Below are positions 15,845-24,826 of a stretch of DNA of 48,843 nt, piece by piece. Under the pieces are notes generated by a model, which saw nothing but the letters and a program-made list of their open reading frames with translations, was not told where the DNA came from and searched no databases. A program made the position numbers and the translations under genes. This DNA is from Nitrosopumilaceae archaeon (GTDB lineage Archaea > Thermoproteota > Nitrososphaeria > Nitrososphaerales > Nitrosopumilaceae), in the NCBI GenBank assembly GCA_005798405.1, contig SYJQ01000006.1, positions 107,486 to 156,328 of the forward strand. Reading direction: 5' to 3'. The first letter of the stretch is position 1, and every line of letters begins with the position of its first letter.

Positions 15845-16909
15845 GTGAAGGAACGAAGAAAAAATCTTCTTAAATTCGCTCAAAAGATCGACTGTGATAC
15901 TTTAGTCACATTTGAGCCTGAAAATTTATTCTATATGACTGGATTTTGGGGTGAAGCTATAGGAATATTAGAAAAAGGAGGAAAAACCACCATTATTGCA
16001 CCAGAACTTGAAGTTGGTCGTGTTAAGGAAGAATCTGAAAATTGTGATATAATTACAGCCGAACGAGGCTTAGGTTTGATTTCTTCATTAATTGATAGAA
16101 TCAAAAAAAAGAAAGTTTGTACTGATTGTCAAAACTATTCTATAATGACAACTCTCAAAAAATCTATTCCTACAATAAAATCATCTACTGAACCATTTTA
16201 CAATTCTCGTATAATCAAAGATGAAAAAGAGATCAATATTCTAAAAAAAGCTTCTAAAATAATTGATGAAATGTATGATATTTGTCATAAAAAAATGAAA
16301 GTTAGTCAAAAAGAATCTGAACTACAAACAATCTTGATGTCGTATGCAATAGAACAAAAAATGTTTGATACTGGATACAAATCCACTCTTAACCCCCTGA
16401 TTATAGCTGGAGGACCAAATGGATCTTTACCACATGCACAAGTTACTGATAGAAAATTCAAAAAAGGAGAACTTGTAGTTGTTGATCTTACATTAAGATA
16501 CAAAGGATATATCTCAGATGCAACTAGAACATTTGCAATTGGAAAAATATCTCCTCAAGAAAAACATGTTTATGAAATTGTAAAAGAATCACAAAAACTT
16601 GGATTGAAATCCGTTAAACCAAATATTGATTGTAAAGATATTGATTTTGCATGTAGAAAATACATTGATGAACAAAACTTTGGTAAATATTTTATTCATT
16701 CAACAGGTCATGGTATAGGACTTGAAGTTCATGAGTTACCCACTATTTCATACAGAAGTGATACTAAACTAAAAGAAAATATGGCAATTACAGTAGAGCC
16801 TGGAATCTACATACCAAATAAATTTGGCGTCAGAATCGAAGATTCTTTAATTGTAAAAGATAAACCAATTATTCTACACAAATTTACAAAAGATCTAATC
16901 ACTATCTAA
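15845..16909 (+). CDS. pepQ: M24 family aminopeptidase / Xaa-Pro dipeptidase
   Basis: This is a 354-residue creatinase-fold metallopeptidase. The N-terminal domain (1-120) precedes a pita-bread domain. All five metal-ligand motifs are visible: VVDLT and SDATRTF (two Asp), STGHGIGLEVHE (His), VEPGIYIP (Glu) and RIEDSL (Glu). It cleaves N-terminal residues before proline or imido-dipeptides. The start is GTG 15845, divergent from the PP-loop gene with about 70 bases between start codons. The stop is 2 bases from that of the convergent gene at 16912. The exact substrate class is uncertain. Confidence 0.9.
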   Translation: MKERRKNLLKFAQKIDCDTLVTFEPENLFYMTGFWGEAIGILEKGGKTTIIAPELEVGRVKEESENCDIITAERGLGLISSLIDRIKKKKVCTDCQNYSIMTTLKKSIPTIKSSTEPFYNSRIIKDEKEINILKKASKIIDEMYDICHKKMKVSQKESELQTILMSYAIEQKMFDTGYKSTLNPLIIAGGPNGSLPHAQVTDRKFKKGELVVVDLTLRYKGYISDATRTFAIGKISPQEKHVYEIVKESQKLGLKSVKPNIDCKDIDFACRKYIDEQNFGKYFIHSTGHGIGLEVHELPTISYRSDTKLKENMAITVEPGIYIPNKFGVRIEDSLIVKDKPIILHKFTKDLITI

Positions 16910-16911
16910 TT

Positions 16912-17406
16912 TCAATCATAATAGTTTACAACATCAATTACATGTTTTGCATCTGAGTTTTTAGCCTTAATTTCTTTTGTATCTGAATTTACATTCCAAA
17001 CATATTCTATTTTTCCTTTATAAGATTCAAATGTTAAAATTACTTTGTAAATATTTTTAGTAGATTCATCTGTATTAGAAACAACAAGTTCAACTTTTGT
17101 TTTTTTATTATCATATATTTTTTCATCTGGATATTCTAATGCAATCTGTTCACTTATTGCATTCATTACAGTTAGTCCTTTTTGATTTGGACCATTATAA
17201 GACATTAAAATTTCCACAATCTGTTTTTGTTCTTCTGTTAAATTATCCGGAAAACTACTTTGTAAATCATTTTTTGTCAATTCTGGAATTACAAAAATAA
17301 CTAATATTGCTATTATGCCAAGATAAATCGGAGCTCTTTTCTTTAGAAATGACTTAAAATCTGACTTTTTTGGTTTCTCTTCTTTCTTTTTACTATCCTT
17401 ATTCAT
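16912..17406 (-). CDS. Single-pass membrane protein of unknown function
   Basis: This 164-residue protein opens with a lysine-rich cytoplasmic N-terminus (MNKDSKKKEEKPKKSD). One membrane helix follows (about 33-50, IYLGIIAILVIFVIPEL), then a roughly 115-residue outer domain of mixed helices and strands (VELVVSNTDES, YKVILTFESYKGKIEYVWN). I do not recognise the family. It is followed on the minus strand by the convergent pepQ end, and preceded by the methyltransferase gene with a 21-base gap, so it may be co-transcribed with it. Confidence 0.6.
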   Translation of the reverse strand: MNKDSKKKEEKPKKSDFKSFLKKRAPIYLGIIAILVIFVIPELTKNDLQSSFPDNLTEEQKQIVEILMSYNGPNQKGLTVMNAISEQIALEYPDEKIYDNKKTKVELVVSNTDESTKNIYKVILTFESYKGKIEYVWNVNSDTKEIKAKNSDAKHVIDVVNYYD

Positions 17407-17427
17407 TTTGTTTTCCTTCTTACTAAC

Positions 17428-18270
17428 CTAGTATTTTGCGGTTAAAATTAAAACTTGCCAAGGAAATACAATAATTCCATTTTTTTTAGTATATGGAATA
17501 GTATTTTGCTTAACTACTTGTTTCAATGCTTTTCTTTTTGACATGTCTAGTAAATTTAATTTTTCTTTGAGTGGTTTGGCGATATATTTCAGATAATTTT
17601 TCCAATAATCATCAAATTTTCCTGGACTGTAATTAAAAGTAAAATCTTTTATTAAAATTTTTGAGAATCCTGCAGTTCTGATTTCATTATCCAATGCATT
17701 TTTTGTCCCAAATCTATCCATATCAGGTGAACCACGTGGAACATAATCTGGAATAAACTCCATTACAGCATCTAAGATATTGCTAAAAAATGGAACTTTG
17801 TTTTTTTGTCCATGAACTGATATTCCAAGTGTCCCTGTTTTTTTGAGGCTATTTCTAATGTTTTTTAATGCTTTTTGTGCATCAGGGAAAAAAAATAATC
17901 CGTACTGACATGTTACAATATCAAATTTATGAGCAAAATTAAATCTTTCAGCATCAATATTTACAAAATCCAAATTAGATTTTACACCATTCCATTTTTT
18001 TGCAATTTTAATTGCAGAGACTGAAGCATCTGCTCCTACAACATATCCTAAATCTCCAACTTTATCTCTGAGTTTTTTTGTAACTACTCCAGTACCACAT
18101 GCAAGATCTAATACACTGTTACCTTCACTTACATTAACTAGCTCAATTAATTTAGAAGTACTTTGAAATGGACCTTCGTTAACACTTGCCCATCTTTTAT
18201 GATATCGTGGAGCTATCTCATTCCATATTTTTATATTGTTTTGTTTGTATGATGTATTACTGATTTTCAT
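17428..18270 (-). CDS. Class I SAM-dependent methyltransferase (UbiE-like)
   Basis: This 280-residue protein has the Rossmann-type SAM site: VLDLACGTGVVTKKLR (motif I, about residues 54-69), an acidic end of strand 2 at VVGADAS, FVNIDAERFNF (motif II) and FDIVTCQYGLFFFPD (post-motif). The N-terminus (IWNEIAPRYHKRWASVN) is the UbiE/menaquinone-methyltransferase-like cap. Small-molecule or quinone methylation is plausible, but the substrate is not determined. The 55-residue gene at 18298 lies just upstream on the same strand, so it may be the end of the CoA operon transcript. Confidence 0.8.
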   Translation of the reverse strand: MKISNTSYKQNNIKIWNEIAPRYHKRWASVNEGPFQSTSKLIELVNVSEGNSVLDLACGTGVVTKKLRDKVGDLGYVVGADASVSAIKIAKKWNGVKSNLDFVNIDAERFNFAHKFDIVTCQYGLFFFPDAQKALKNIRNSLKKTGTLGISVHGQKNKVPFFSNILDAVMEFIPDYVPRGSPDMDRFGTKNALDNEIRTAGFSKILIKDFTFNYSPGKFDDYWKNYLKYIAKPLKEKLNLLDMSKRKALKQVVKQNTIPYTKKNGIIVFPWQVLILTAKY

Positions 18271-18297
18271 TACGTCTTTGTTAATTTATGATGTATT

Positions 18298-18465
18298 TTA
18301 TGTAATCTCTTTTAAATCTGATTGAATGGTTCTTCCTGTTTCGTGGAAATATTTATGTTCAATTTCTTTTAATTTCTCAAATATTTTTTTATTTTGAATT
18401 TTTTCCATCTTCATTTTAATCTCTTTATATTCAGCAACAAGTTTTCTGATTTCCGATTTTTTCAT
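18298..18465 (-). CDS. 55-residue charged helical protein, coupled to coaBC
   Basis: The ATG at 18465 lies one base after the coaBC TAA, and the reading frame gives 55 residues with no membrane segment. The sequence is almost all lysine, glutamate and isoleucine (KKSEIRKLVAEYKEIKMKME, then FEKLKEIEHKYFHETG), which predicts one or two long amphipathic helices. The tight spacing to coaBC suggests translational coupling, but a function in CoA synthesis is only suggested by position. It is too short for default gene calling and may be missing from existing annotations. Confidence 0.6.
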   Translation of the reverse strand: MKKSEIRKLVAEYKEIKMKMEKIQNKKIFEKLKEIEHKYFHETGRTIQSDLKEIT

Positions 18466-18466
18466 T

Positions 18467-19741
18467 TTAAGTTAAACGTCGCTCTATTTCTTTTCTGATA
18501 AATCTAGCAATTTTCTCTTTTTTTATCCATCCTGAAGAAATTACTTTACATGAGTCTATGATTAGCACTTCATTACTTCCAGTATTTTTTTTATATCTAA
18601 TTGAACCTACATCGTTTGCCACGATCATATTTGCATCTGATTCATTCAATTTTTTCTTTGCTGCCAAGATTAATTCATTTTTTGAAATATTTGCTTCTGC
18701 TTTGAAACCAACCAAAAAAATATTTTTTTGATATTTTTTAACTTGATCAATGATTTTTGGTGCCTTTTTGAGGCTAATTTTTATTTTATTTTTAGTACTT
18801 TTTATTTTATTTTTACTAGGATTCTCTGGAGTATAATCAGATACAGCAGCTGCCATTATTACTATGTCAAATTTTTTACTCATCTCTTTTTTTACAACAT
18901 TAAACATTTCTTCACTTGTAGAAATTCTAATTATTTTTGCACCGTTTGGTGGTTTTTCAATTCCAGGACCATAAATCAAAGTTACATTAGCTCCTGAAGA
19001 AATTAATTCTGAAGCTAATAATACACCAGTTTTTCCTGAACTTTGATTTGTAATTACACGAACAGGATCAATATATTCAATTGTTGGTCCTGCAGTCATT
19101 AACACCTTTTTATTTTTTAAAATAGACGAAAACCCAAATTTTCTTAATACATATTCTAAAACATCTTCTGGTTCAGATGCTTTTGCTTTTCCTTCAATTA
19201 TCTGTGGTGTAAAAAACTCAATTTTGTTTTTTAAAAATTCTATATTCTTTTTTACCGCTGCATTATCATACATTGATGCATGCATAGCAAGACACATCAA
19301 AATTGGAATCTTTGAGCCAAATCCTACAGTAAGGATTGTTGATATTGGCGTATCATCAATCCCATTAGCTAATTTTCCAAGTGTGTTTGCAGTTGCTGGA
19401 TAAACTATGATAAGATCTGATTGATTATAATCTGCTAATCTAATATGTTCTAATTCTCCTGTTAATTTTGTTATGACTTTGTTTCCAGTTGCCCATTTGA
19501 AATAATCTGGTTGTACTAATTTTGTTACTGCATCACTTGCAACACATGTAACATCAGCACCATGTCTCATCAGTAATCTTGCTAACTCAATTGCTTTGTA
19601 TGCTGCAACACTCCCTGCAACACAAAGAACAATTTTTCTCTCGGAGAGTTCAACCCCATGTGAACCCACTATGTCTAATGAAGGATGACTCTGTTTCTTA
19701 ACTGCCAATTTGCTCTCGTAATTTTTTAAATTCCTCATCAT
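18467..19741 (-). CDS. coaBC: Bifunctional phosphopantothenoylcysteine decarboxylase / phosphopantothenate-cysteine ligase
   Basis: CoaBC adds cysteine to 4'-phosphopantothenate and then decarboxylates it to phosphopantetheine. The N-terminal flavoprotein half (about 1-185) includes HPSLDIVGSHGVELSERK, CVAGSVAAYK and the catalytic-region YPATANTLGKLANG. The C-terminal ligase half has TAGPTIEYIDPVRVITNQSS, AAAVSDYTPE and VGFKAE. The longest start is ATG 19741, overlapping panB by 44 bases; TTG 19708 would cut that to 11. It is the fourth gene of the CoA operon and is followed by the 55-residue gene. Confidence 0.95.
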   Translation of the reverse strand: MMRNLKNYESKLAVKKQSHPSLDIVGSHGVELSERKIVLCVAGSVAAYKAIELARLLMRHGADVTCVASDAVTKLVQPDYFKWATGNKVITKLTGELEHIRLADYNQSDLIIVYPATANTLGKLANGIDDTPISTILTVGFGSKIPILMCLAMHASMYDNAAVKKNIEFLKNKIEFFTPQIIEGKAKASEPEDVLEYVLRKFGFSSILKNKKVLMTAGPTIEYIDPVRVITNQSSGKTGVLLASELISSGANVTLIYGPGIEKPPNGAKIIRISTSEEMFNVVKKEMSKKFDIVIMAAAVSDYTPENPSKNKIKSTKNKIKISLKKAPKIIDQVKKYQKNIFLVGFKAEANISKNELILAAKKKLNESDANMIVANDVGSIRYKKNTGSNEVLIIDSCKVISSGWIKKEKIARFIRKEIERRLT

Positions 19742-20537
19742 CCATTGAAAACCAGTTCTCTTTAGCAGGAAACATGCCTATTTCTACATCCTTTTTGTAA
19801 TTTTCAAGTGCTTTTACAATATCCTCAGACAAGTTCAAATATCTTTTTGCAAATTTTGGCTTGATTTTTTCAAACATTCCTAGTAAATCTTGTACAACTA
19901 GTACCTGACCATTACACCCAACGCCTGAACCAATTCCAATAATAGGCACACTAACGGTTTCAGAAATTATTTGTGCTACTTCATGGCTTGTCATTTCTAA
20001 CACTATACTGAATACACCAGCCTCTTCAAGCTCTTTTGCATCTTCAATTAATTTTATTGCAGTCTCTTTTGTTCTTCCTTGTACTTTGTATCCTTCTGAT
20101 AACATTGTTGTTTGTGGTTGTAACCCAATATGACCCATTACTGGAATTCCGATATCTACAATTGCACTAATTGTTTCTGACATGGAAACTCCACCTTCAA
20201 GTTTTATTGCATCAGCTCCCGCTTTTATTAACCTCCCTGAATTTTTTATTGCATCTTCAATACTTGCTTGATATGACATAAATGGTAAATCTGCAACCAA
20301 CAAAGCATTTTTTCTAGCTCTGCTAACTGCTTCTGTAAACATACACATTTGTTCCATTGTTACTGGAATAGTATTTTCATAACCAAGCATTACCATTCCT
20401 GCACTGTCTCCCACAAGTAGTATGTCTATTCCAGATTTATCACATAATGATGCAAGTGTATAATCATAACTTGTAATGGCTGAGATCTTTTTTCCATCTT
20501 TTTTCATTTTGATAATATCATAAACCGATTTATGCAA
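19698..20537 (-). CDS. panB: 3-methyl-2-oxobutanoate hydroxymethyltransferase
   Basis: PanB adds a hydroxymethyl group from methylene-tetrahydrofolate or an archaeal carrier to ketoisovalerate, making ketopantoate. The 279-residue TIM-barrel protein shows ISAITSYDYTLASLCDK, DILLVGDSAGMVMLGYENT (metal-binding Asp), KLEGG, and VPIIGIGSGVGCNGQVLV. It starts at TTG 20537, overlapping the upstream phosphopantothenate synthetase by 8 bases. Length and motifs are standard. Genes for ketopantoate reductase and the later CoA steps are not in the window. Confidence 0.96.
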   Translation of the reverse strand: MHKSVYDIIKMKKDGKKISAITSYDYTLASLCDKSGIDILLVGDSAGMVMLGYENTIPVTMEQMCMFTEAVSRARKNALLVADLPFMSYQASIEDAIKNSGRLIKAGADAIKLEGGVSMSETISAIVDIGIPVMGHIGLQPQTTMLSEGYKVQGRTKETAIKLIEDAKELEEAGVFSIVLEMTSHEVAQIISETVSVPIIGIGSGVGCNGQVLVVQDLLGMFEKIKPKFAKRYLNLSEDIVKALENYKKDVEIGMFPAKENWFSMDDEEFKKLREQIGS

Positions 20538-21300
20538 TATGTAACCTCCTCGTTAGATTATCTCTTATTTCAATAATGTTCTCTGAGAGATTTTTTTTAT
20601 TATTAAAATCCTTAACGATTTTTTCAAGCGTTTTCTTATTATTTTTTGATAATTTTTTACATGTTACAGTTAACAAATCAACTGCTCGTGTGACATTATC
20701 TACTATTGTTATATTGGCAGTCTGTGAAGTTCGCGAAAGTGGATTTAGATCAAATGTTATGACTATTTTTCCAGCTCTTCTTAATGCCATAGTTCTATCA
20801 CCGTCTTCTAATGGAACAATGACCACATCAGCTGCAAAAATTCCATTCTTGTCAACTATTCTTCTTGCTGAATCCAATCCTGATAATGTAGTTGATGAAT
20901 TATGATTTATACCTAAAATCTCTTTTGCTCCACTTTTTTTGAGAGTTTTTATGATGTTCTGCTTTCGTTTTTTGTTAGCATAAAACAGATTTACTTCAAT
21001 TTTCGCTCTTGATGTATTGGCGAGCCTAACAATCTCTCTTGGACATAATGCAGCAATATTACCATTAACAGAGATTACGGGTAAATCTGCCAATAAAATT
21101 TGTGCAGCAGCTGCTTTGATTGCTAGTTTTGCCGTCTTGCTTGTTTTTTCACCAAGTAAATAATCAAAGGCTTCTCCTCTACCATGTGCTAAAAGACCTT
21201 CTTTAGCTACTAATCCATGATCAAATCCAGTAACGAGTCTTTCTCGAATTAAAAGAGACTTTGCTCTAGGATGAGATTTTGGAATTAAAGACATCAACAT
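20530..21300 (-). CDS. 4-phosphopantoate-beta-alanine ligase (archaeal phosphopantothenate synthetase)
   Basis: This 256-residue protein belongs to the archaeal family (COG1701, formerly DUF137) that condenses 4-phosphopantoate with beta-alanine, replacing bacterial PanC and CoaA. Landmarks are the start IPKSHPRAKSLLIRERLV, the GRGEAFDYLLGE segment, NGNIAALCP, and the C-terminal VVIVPLEDGDRTMALRRAGK. It sits between the pantoate kinase and panB, with a 4-base gap upstream and an 8-base overlap downstream, so the operon order mirrors the pathway. An alternative start is Met3 at 21294. Confidence 0.94.
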   Translation of the reverse strand: MLMSLIPKSHPRAKSLLIRERLVTGFDHGLVAKEGLLAHGRGEAFDYLLGEKTSKTAKLAIKAAAAQILLADLPVISVNGNIAALCPREIVRLANTSRAKIEVNLFYANKKRKQNIIKTLKKSGAKEILGINHNSSTTLSGLDSARRIVDKNGIFAADVVIVPLEDGDRTMALRRAGKIVITFDLNPLSRTSQTANITIVDNVTRAVDLLTVTCKKLSKNNKKTLEKIVKDFNNKKNLSENIIEIRDNLTRRLHIA

Positions 21301-21304
21301 TCAA

Positions 21305-22219
21305 TTAATTACTTAATACTCTTGCTCCCTGATCATCTAATTCTGATTTTATGATTATTCCTTCAGGATATTTTTCTAAAATTTGTAGAACATGTTTTTC
21401 TTTTTCTTTTGGTATCATTGTAAAAACAGTTTCACCAAATAGTGCTACACCACATTTTATTCCATCTGAAGCCAATTCCTGAATTAAATTTTCCATTCTC
21501 AAAGTCATTACTTGGACATATTTTGCAAATTCTAAAGACATGTCCTGAAAATGCTCATAGTTCTTTGATTCTAATAATTTGTTAACCATTTTTCCACCAA
21601 GACCATTAATTTGAGAAAGACGTTCTTTGATGAACTTGTTTGTTGAAATCGGTGAAAAACAAATCATAATTATGGAAATATCTTTTGTATTGATCTTTTC
21701 TACTTGACCTATTCCTGGAGCTCCTGGTTTGACTCTTATTTCAAAACCACCATAATATGATGCTAAAACATCACCTAATCCTGTTTTACAATTTATCTCT
21801 GCACTATGTGCAATCTGACCAATAATTGTATGATCTAATCTTGTTTTAAGAGCATGATCTAGTGCATATGATAATGATAATGCGACAGCACTACTAGAAC
21901 CTAAACCATATCCAACTGGTACGGTAATTTCATGTTTAATATCGAAAAATATATTTTCAAAATTTCCTAATTTTAAAAATTCGTTTAATACATATTCTGA
22001 AACATCTGTCTTATCTGACTGATAACCTATAGTAGTAATTTTAAAGTTAGAATTTTGATTGATTTTAGGTAAAATATTGACATGGGTAGTAACTCCTTCT
22101 TTAATTGAAAATCCTGCACCCATAGAACCTAATTTTTCAGGATTTTTTTGACTACCATTCTCTAAGTAAGCTTTGAAAAAACCTGTAACATGTGCAGGAC
22201 AAAATGCAGTTGCCTCCAT
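21305..22219 (-). CDS. Pantoate kinase (GHMP family)
   Basis: Pantoate kinase phosphorylates pantoate to 4-phosphopantoate in archaea. The 304-residue protein has the archaeal PoK N-terminus FCPAHVTGFFKAY. The GHMP ATP motif is VGYGLGSSSAVALSL (about residues 101-115), and the C-terminal GHMP part follows (VALFGETVFTMI). It is the first gene of the CoA operon. The short spacer before the divergent PhoU-like gene (22220-22284) holds promoters for both. The enzyme confirms that the organism uses the archaeal route, not the bacterial one. Confidence 0.94.
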   Translation of the reverse strand: MEATAFCPAHVTGFFKAYLENGSQKNPEKLGSMGAGFSIKEGVTTHVNILPKINQNSNFKITTIGYQSDKTDVSEYVLNEFLKLGNFENIFFDIKHEITVPVGYGLGSSSAVALSLSYALDHALKTRLDHTIIGQIAHSAEINCKTGLGDVLASYYGGFEIRVKPGAPGIGQVEKINTKDISIIMICFSPISTNKFIKERLSQINGLGGKMVNKLLESKNYEHFQDMSLEFAKYVQVMTLRMENLIQELASDGIKCGVALFGETVFTMIPKEKEKHVLQILEKYPEGIIIKSELDDQGARVLSN

Positions 22220-22284
22220 TGATTTCAGTTTAAATTTTACATAAAATATAAGAATATGGCTTAAATTAATTAAATTAGTATAAA

Positions 22285-23265
22285 TTGACTAAATTCATTC
22301 GACGCCTGCAAAGAATTGGTAGCAGTATCTTGGTTTCATTGCCTAAAGAATGGGTAGTTGCAAATAATTTAGATAAAAGTAGTCAAGTTGAGCTTGAAAC
22401 TGGACAAGATACTATCTCAATTTCTGCAAATAAAGAAATGCGTCCTACTAAAGAACTAGTGATTTCATACCCACTTCCCAAAGATGAAAATATTGTAGCA
22501 GACATTACTGGAGCTTACCTTTTAGGATATGACATTATTCAAATTACTTCAAAATCGATCATACCTGGTGAAGATAGAGAAAAAATTCGAAATTCAATGA
22601 GGCGATTAGTTGGTATGGAGATCATTGAGGAAGATGCATCAAATATTAACATGCAGTTTCTTTTAGATGCAACAACACTAAATCCCGAAAAAATTCTAAA
22701 AAGAATGAGTTCTATTGCACTTGGAATGTATGATGATGTATCAAACGGATTAATTTTAAATGATAAATCCAATTTACAAACATTATCAAAAAGAGATGTT
22801 GAGGTTAATAGGCAATATTTTCTTCTAGTACGTTTGATTCGAAGTACATTAGTAGATAGAAGATTAGCTAATGTATTTAATTTAGAAAATATTGATATTT
22901 TAGATTATAGAGTGGCTGCAAACCTTTTAGAAAATGCAGGCGATACAATAGTAGAACTTGCAAATTATATTTTTAATTCTTCTTTATCAAATGAACATTT
23001 GAAGAAAACTTTTGATGTAGTTAAAAATTTCAACATTCTTGCAGAAAAATCAATTGATGCTTTTATCAAACCTGATAGACGTTTAGCTATCGAAGCTATT
23101 TCATTACATAAAAAATATCAAGAAAATCTCTCTAAACTAAGAAGTTCTATAGGAAATAAAAAACAAATTCCTATTGATCTTCTTGATCTTGTTTATATGT
23201 TTGAGCGAATTGCAAAATCTTGGGCTGATGTTGCAGATCTTGTAAAACCAATTTATAATAAATAA
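22285..23265 (+). CDS. AbrB/SpoVT-like fused to PhoU domain, phosphate-uptake-type regulator
   Basis: This 326-residue protein starts at TTG 22285. Its N-terminal 45 residues have the AbrB/SpoVT swapped-hairpin pattern (FIRRLQRIGSSILVSLPKEW, ending ISISANKE). Residues about 115-325 are all helical with two PhoU-like three-helix repeats containing acidic metal-ligand clusters (LVRLIRSTLVDRR; YMFERIAKSWADVADL). In archaea this fusion is annotated as a phosphate uptake regulator. No Pst transporter or PhoR-like kinase is nearby. Its stop directly abuts the stop of the convergent Nudix gene. Confidence 0.85.
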   Translation: MTKFIRRLQRIGSSILVSLPKEWVVANNLDKSSQVELETGQDTISISANKEMRPTKELVISYPLPKDENIVADITGAYLLGYDIIQITSKSIIPGEDREKIRNSMRRLVGMEIIEEDASNINMQFLLDATTLNPEKILKRMSSIALGMYDDVSNGLILNDKSNLQTLSKRDVEVNRQYFLLVRLIRSTLVDRRLANVFNLENIDILDYRVAANLLENAGDTIVELANYIFNSSLSNEHLKKTFDVVKNFNILAEKSIDAFIKPDRRLAIEAISLHKKYQENLSKLRSSIGNKKQIPIDLLDLVYMFERIAKSWADVADLVKPIYNK

Positions 23266-23781
23266 TTAATATAATTTATTTTTAGCAGCATATGTCAATA
23301 CTGCACAAATTGTTTTTGAATCCTGAATTTTTCCATTTTTTATCATTGAAATGACTTTTTTAAGATCTATCTTAACAACTGATAATATTTCATCTTCGTC
23401 TAACTTTAAATCTGCAATTTTCTTTAATCCTGAAGCCACAAAGCAGTGAATAGCCTCAGTATTGTAGCCTATGGATGGGTAGAAGGTGATTAACGGTGTC
23501 ATTTTTTTGGCTTTGTATCCAGTTTCTTCTTCTAGTTCTCTAAATGCACATTTCTTAGGCTCTTCTCTTTTTTCCATTGTACCTGCAGGAATTTCAATTA
23601 CGTACCCGTGAGGAAATCTGTGCTGTTTTACAAGAATTAATTTGTCATTTTCATCAAATGCTAACATTGCAGCAGCTCCTCTATGCTCTATCATCTCTCG
23701 TTTTACTTTTCTTCCCTCAATAGCCAAATCATAAATACTAAGGCCTAAAATTTTACCTTCGTAGATCTTTTTCTTTTTCAT
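23266..23781 (-). CDS. Nudix hydrolase (ADP-ribose pyrophosphatase-like)
   Basis: This 171-residue protein hydrolyses a nucleoside diphosphate linked to another group; ADP-ribose is the likeliest substrate. The Nudix box reads GTMEKREEPKKCAF then RELEEETGY, matching GX5EX7REUXEEXGU. The preceding HRFPHGYVIEIPAG is typical of the ADPRase branch. I placed the start at ATG 23781 rather than farther upstream because GTATTTAA at 23803-23810 (minus-strand TTAAATAC) lies about 22-29 bases before it. The promoter therefore sits across the stop codon of the upstream regulator. Confidence 0.88.
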   Translation of the reverse strand: MKKKKIYEGKILGLSIYDLAIEGRKVKREMIEHRGAAAMLAFDENDKLILVKQHRFPHGYVIEIPAGTMEKREEPKKCAFRELEEETGYKAKKMTPLITFYPSIGYNTEAIHCFVASGLKKIADLKLDEDEILSVVKIDLKKVISMIKNGKIQDSKTICAVLTYAAKNKLY

Positions 23782-23802
23782 ACTATATTCTAAATTTTGT
23801 TT

Positions 23803-23810
23803 GTATTTAA
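23803..23810 (-). promoter_or_regulatory. TATA box of the Nudix gene, inside the regulator's 3' end
   Basis: On the minus strand the sequence is TTAAATAC, 22-29 bases before ATG 23781. It overlaps the stop codon (23807-23809) of the upstream Lrp-like gene. The Nudix gene therefore probably has its own leaderless promoter embedded in its neighbour. Confidence 0.6.
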
Positions 23811-24709
23811 TTTGTTTGATATGAAATATGAAGTGTAGGTGATCTCTTGGCATCATTAATAGCTTGATTTAACCATTTTAATGGAAATGATATCTTTTTT
23901 GGAATAAATAGATCTGCAGATATTACATTGTCCATGTTTCTAACTCTTTGAGTTAGTTCATCCATTTCAAATATATTATGACTATACATAAATAATACAA
24001 TTTGATTTTTTGAAATAAACGGTATCTGCATAAATGATTCATCAAATTCATTATTCATTTTTTCTAAAGTTTCTCTAAGATCTCCTTTAATCCAAGCAAG
24101 TACGGCATGTGGAATAAACTCTTTAATTTTTGTTGGATCATAAATAACTGTAAATTGAATACCGTCATTTTCTTGTAGTTTGTCAATACATCTTGTAACT
24201 GTTTTTGTGGACAATCCTATTTCTTTTGAAATCTTTTCAATTTTTTGTCTTGGTTCTTTTACTAATAGTTCTAAAATTTCTAAATCGGTTTTAGTTAAAT
24301 TCGAATCAAATCCTGGATTCTCTGCTTCAAATATAGATAATACTCTAACATCTTTCATTAATTTATTTACGAGTACAATTTTTTGTTGTAAATTTTCTTT
24401 TACTACAATACTACAAACTGTAATTCCACCAACACATGGTACAACAAAAAATGGCTCTCCTATCAAACTAATTTGCTCTAGAATTTCTTTTATGTTTTGA
24501 CCTGAAACTACTATATACAAAACACCAAGTCCCAAAATCGGTGGTTCAACTTTAATGGTAAATTTTTCGATAACTTTTTTTTCCTGCATTTTTTGAATTC
24601 GTGCTCTAACTGCTCCTCCTGAAATCCCCAATTTTTTCCCAATCTGTCTGTCTGACTCTCTGCAATTGTTCAAAAGCATGCTTAGTATTTTGATATCTAA
24701 ATTGTCCAA
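23807..24709 (-). CDS. Lrp/AsnC-like regulator with two HTH domains
   Basis: This 300-residue protein starts at TTG 24709. Residues 1-55 form an AsnC helix-turn-helix (LDIKILSMLLNN, then ISGGAVRARIQKM). A ligand/RAM-like beta-alpha domain follows, then a second HTH at about 140-190 (LTKTDLEILELLVKEPRQKI, STKTVTRCIDKL) and a second effector-like region. The tandem pattern suggests an internal duplication or fusion of two Lrp subunits. It may sense a small ligand, often an amino acid. Its targets are unknown. It is encoded next to the Nudix gene and divergent from the ABC operon at 24827. Confidence 0.85.
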   Translation of the reverse strand: MDNLDIKILSMLLNNCRESDRQIGKKLGISGGAVRARIQKMQEKKVIEKFTIKVEPPILGLGVLYIVVSGQNIKEILEQISLIGEPFFVVPCVGGITVCSIVVKENLQQKIVLVNKLMKDVRVLSIFEAENPGFDSNLTKTDLEILELLVKEPRQKIEKISKEIGLSTKTVTRCIDKLQENDGIQFTVIYDPTKIKEFIPHAVLAWIKGDLRETLEKMNNEFDESFMQIPFISKNQIVLFMYSHNIFEMDELTQRVRNMDNVISADLFIPKKISFPLKWLNQAINDAKRSPTLHISYQTN

Positions 24710-24826
24710 TTTCTCACCTAGATTAACCTCATAATGTTTGAAGGTACCTAATAAAATATAAAATTGTCTATAATGTTAGCACTATACATAAAATACATTA
24801 AATATTAGACCATTTCTAATCTTTCT

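Noticed and set aside
20576-20905. Plus-strand open frame of about 109 codons over the phosphopantothenate synthetase gene
   Set aside because: It is a shadow of the minus-strand CoA gene and lacks any start context or domain.
23782-23856. N-terminal extension of the Nudix hydrolase to ATG 23856
   Set aside because: It would overlap the regulator by 50 bases and adds residues unlike the family; the TATA box at 23803-23810 fits ATG 23781.
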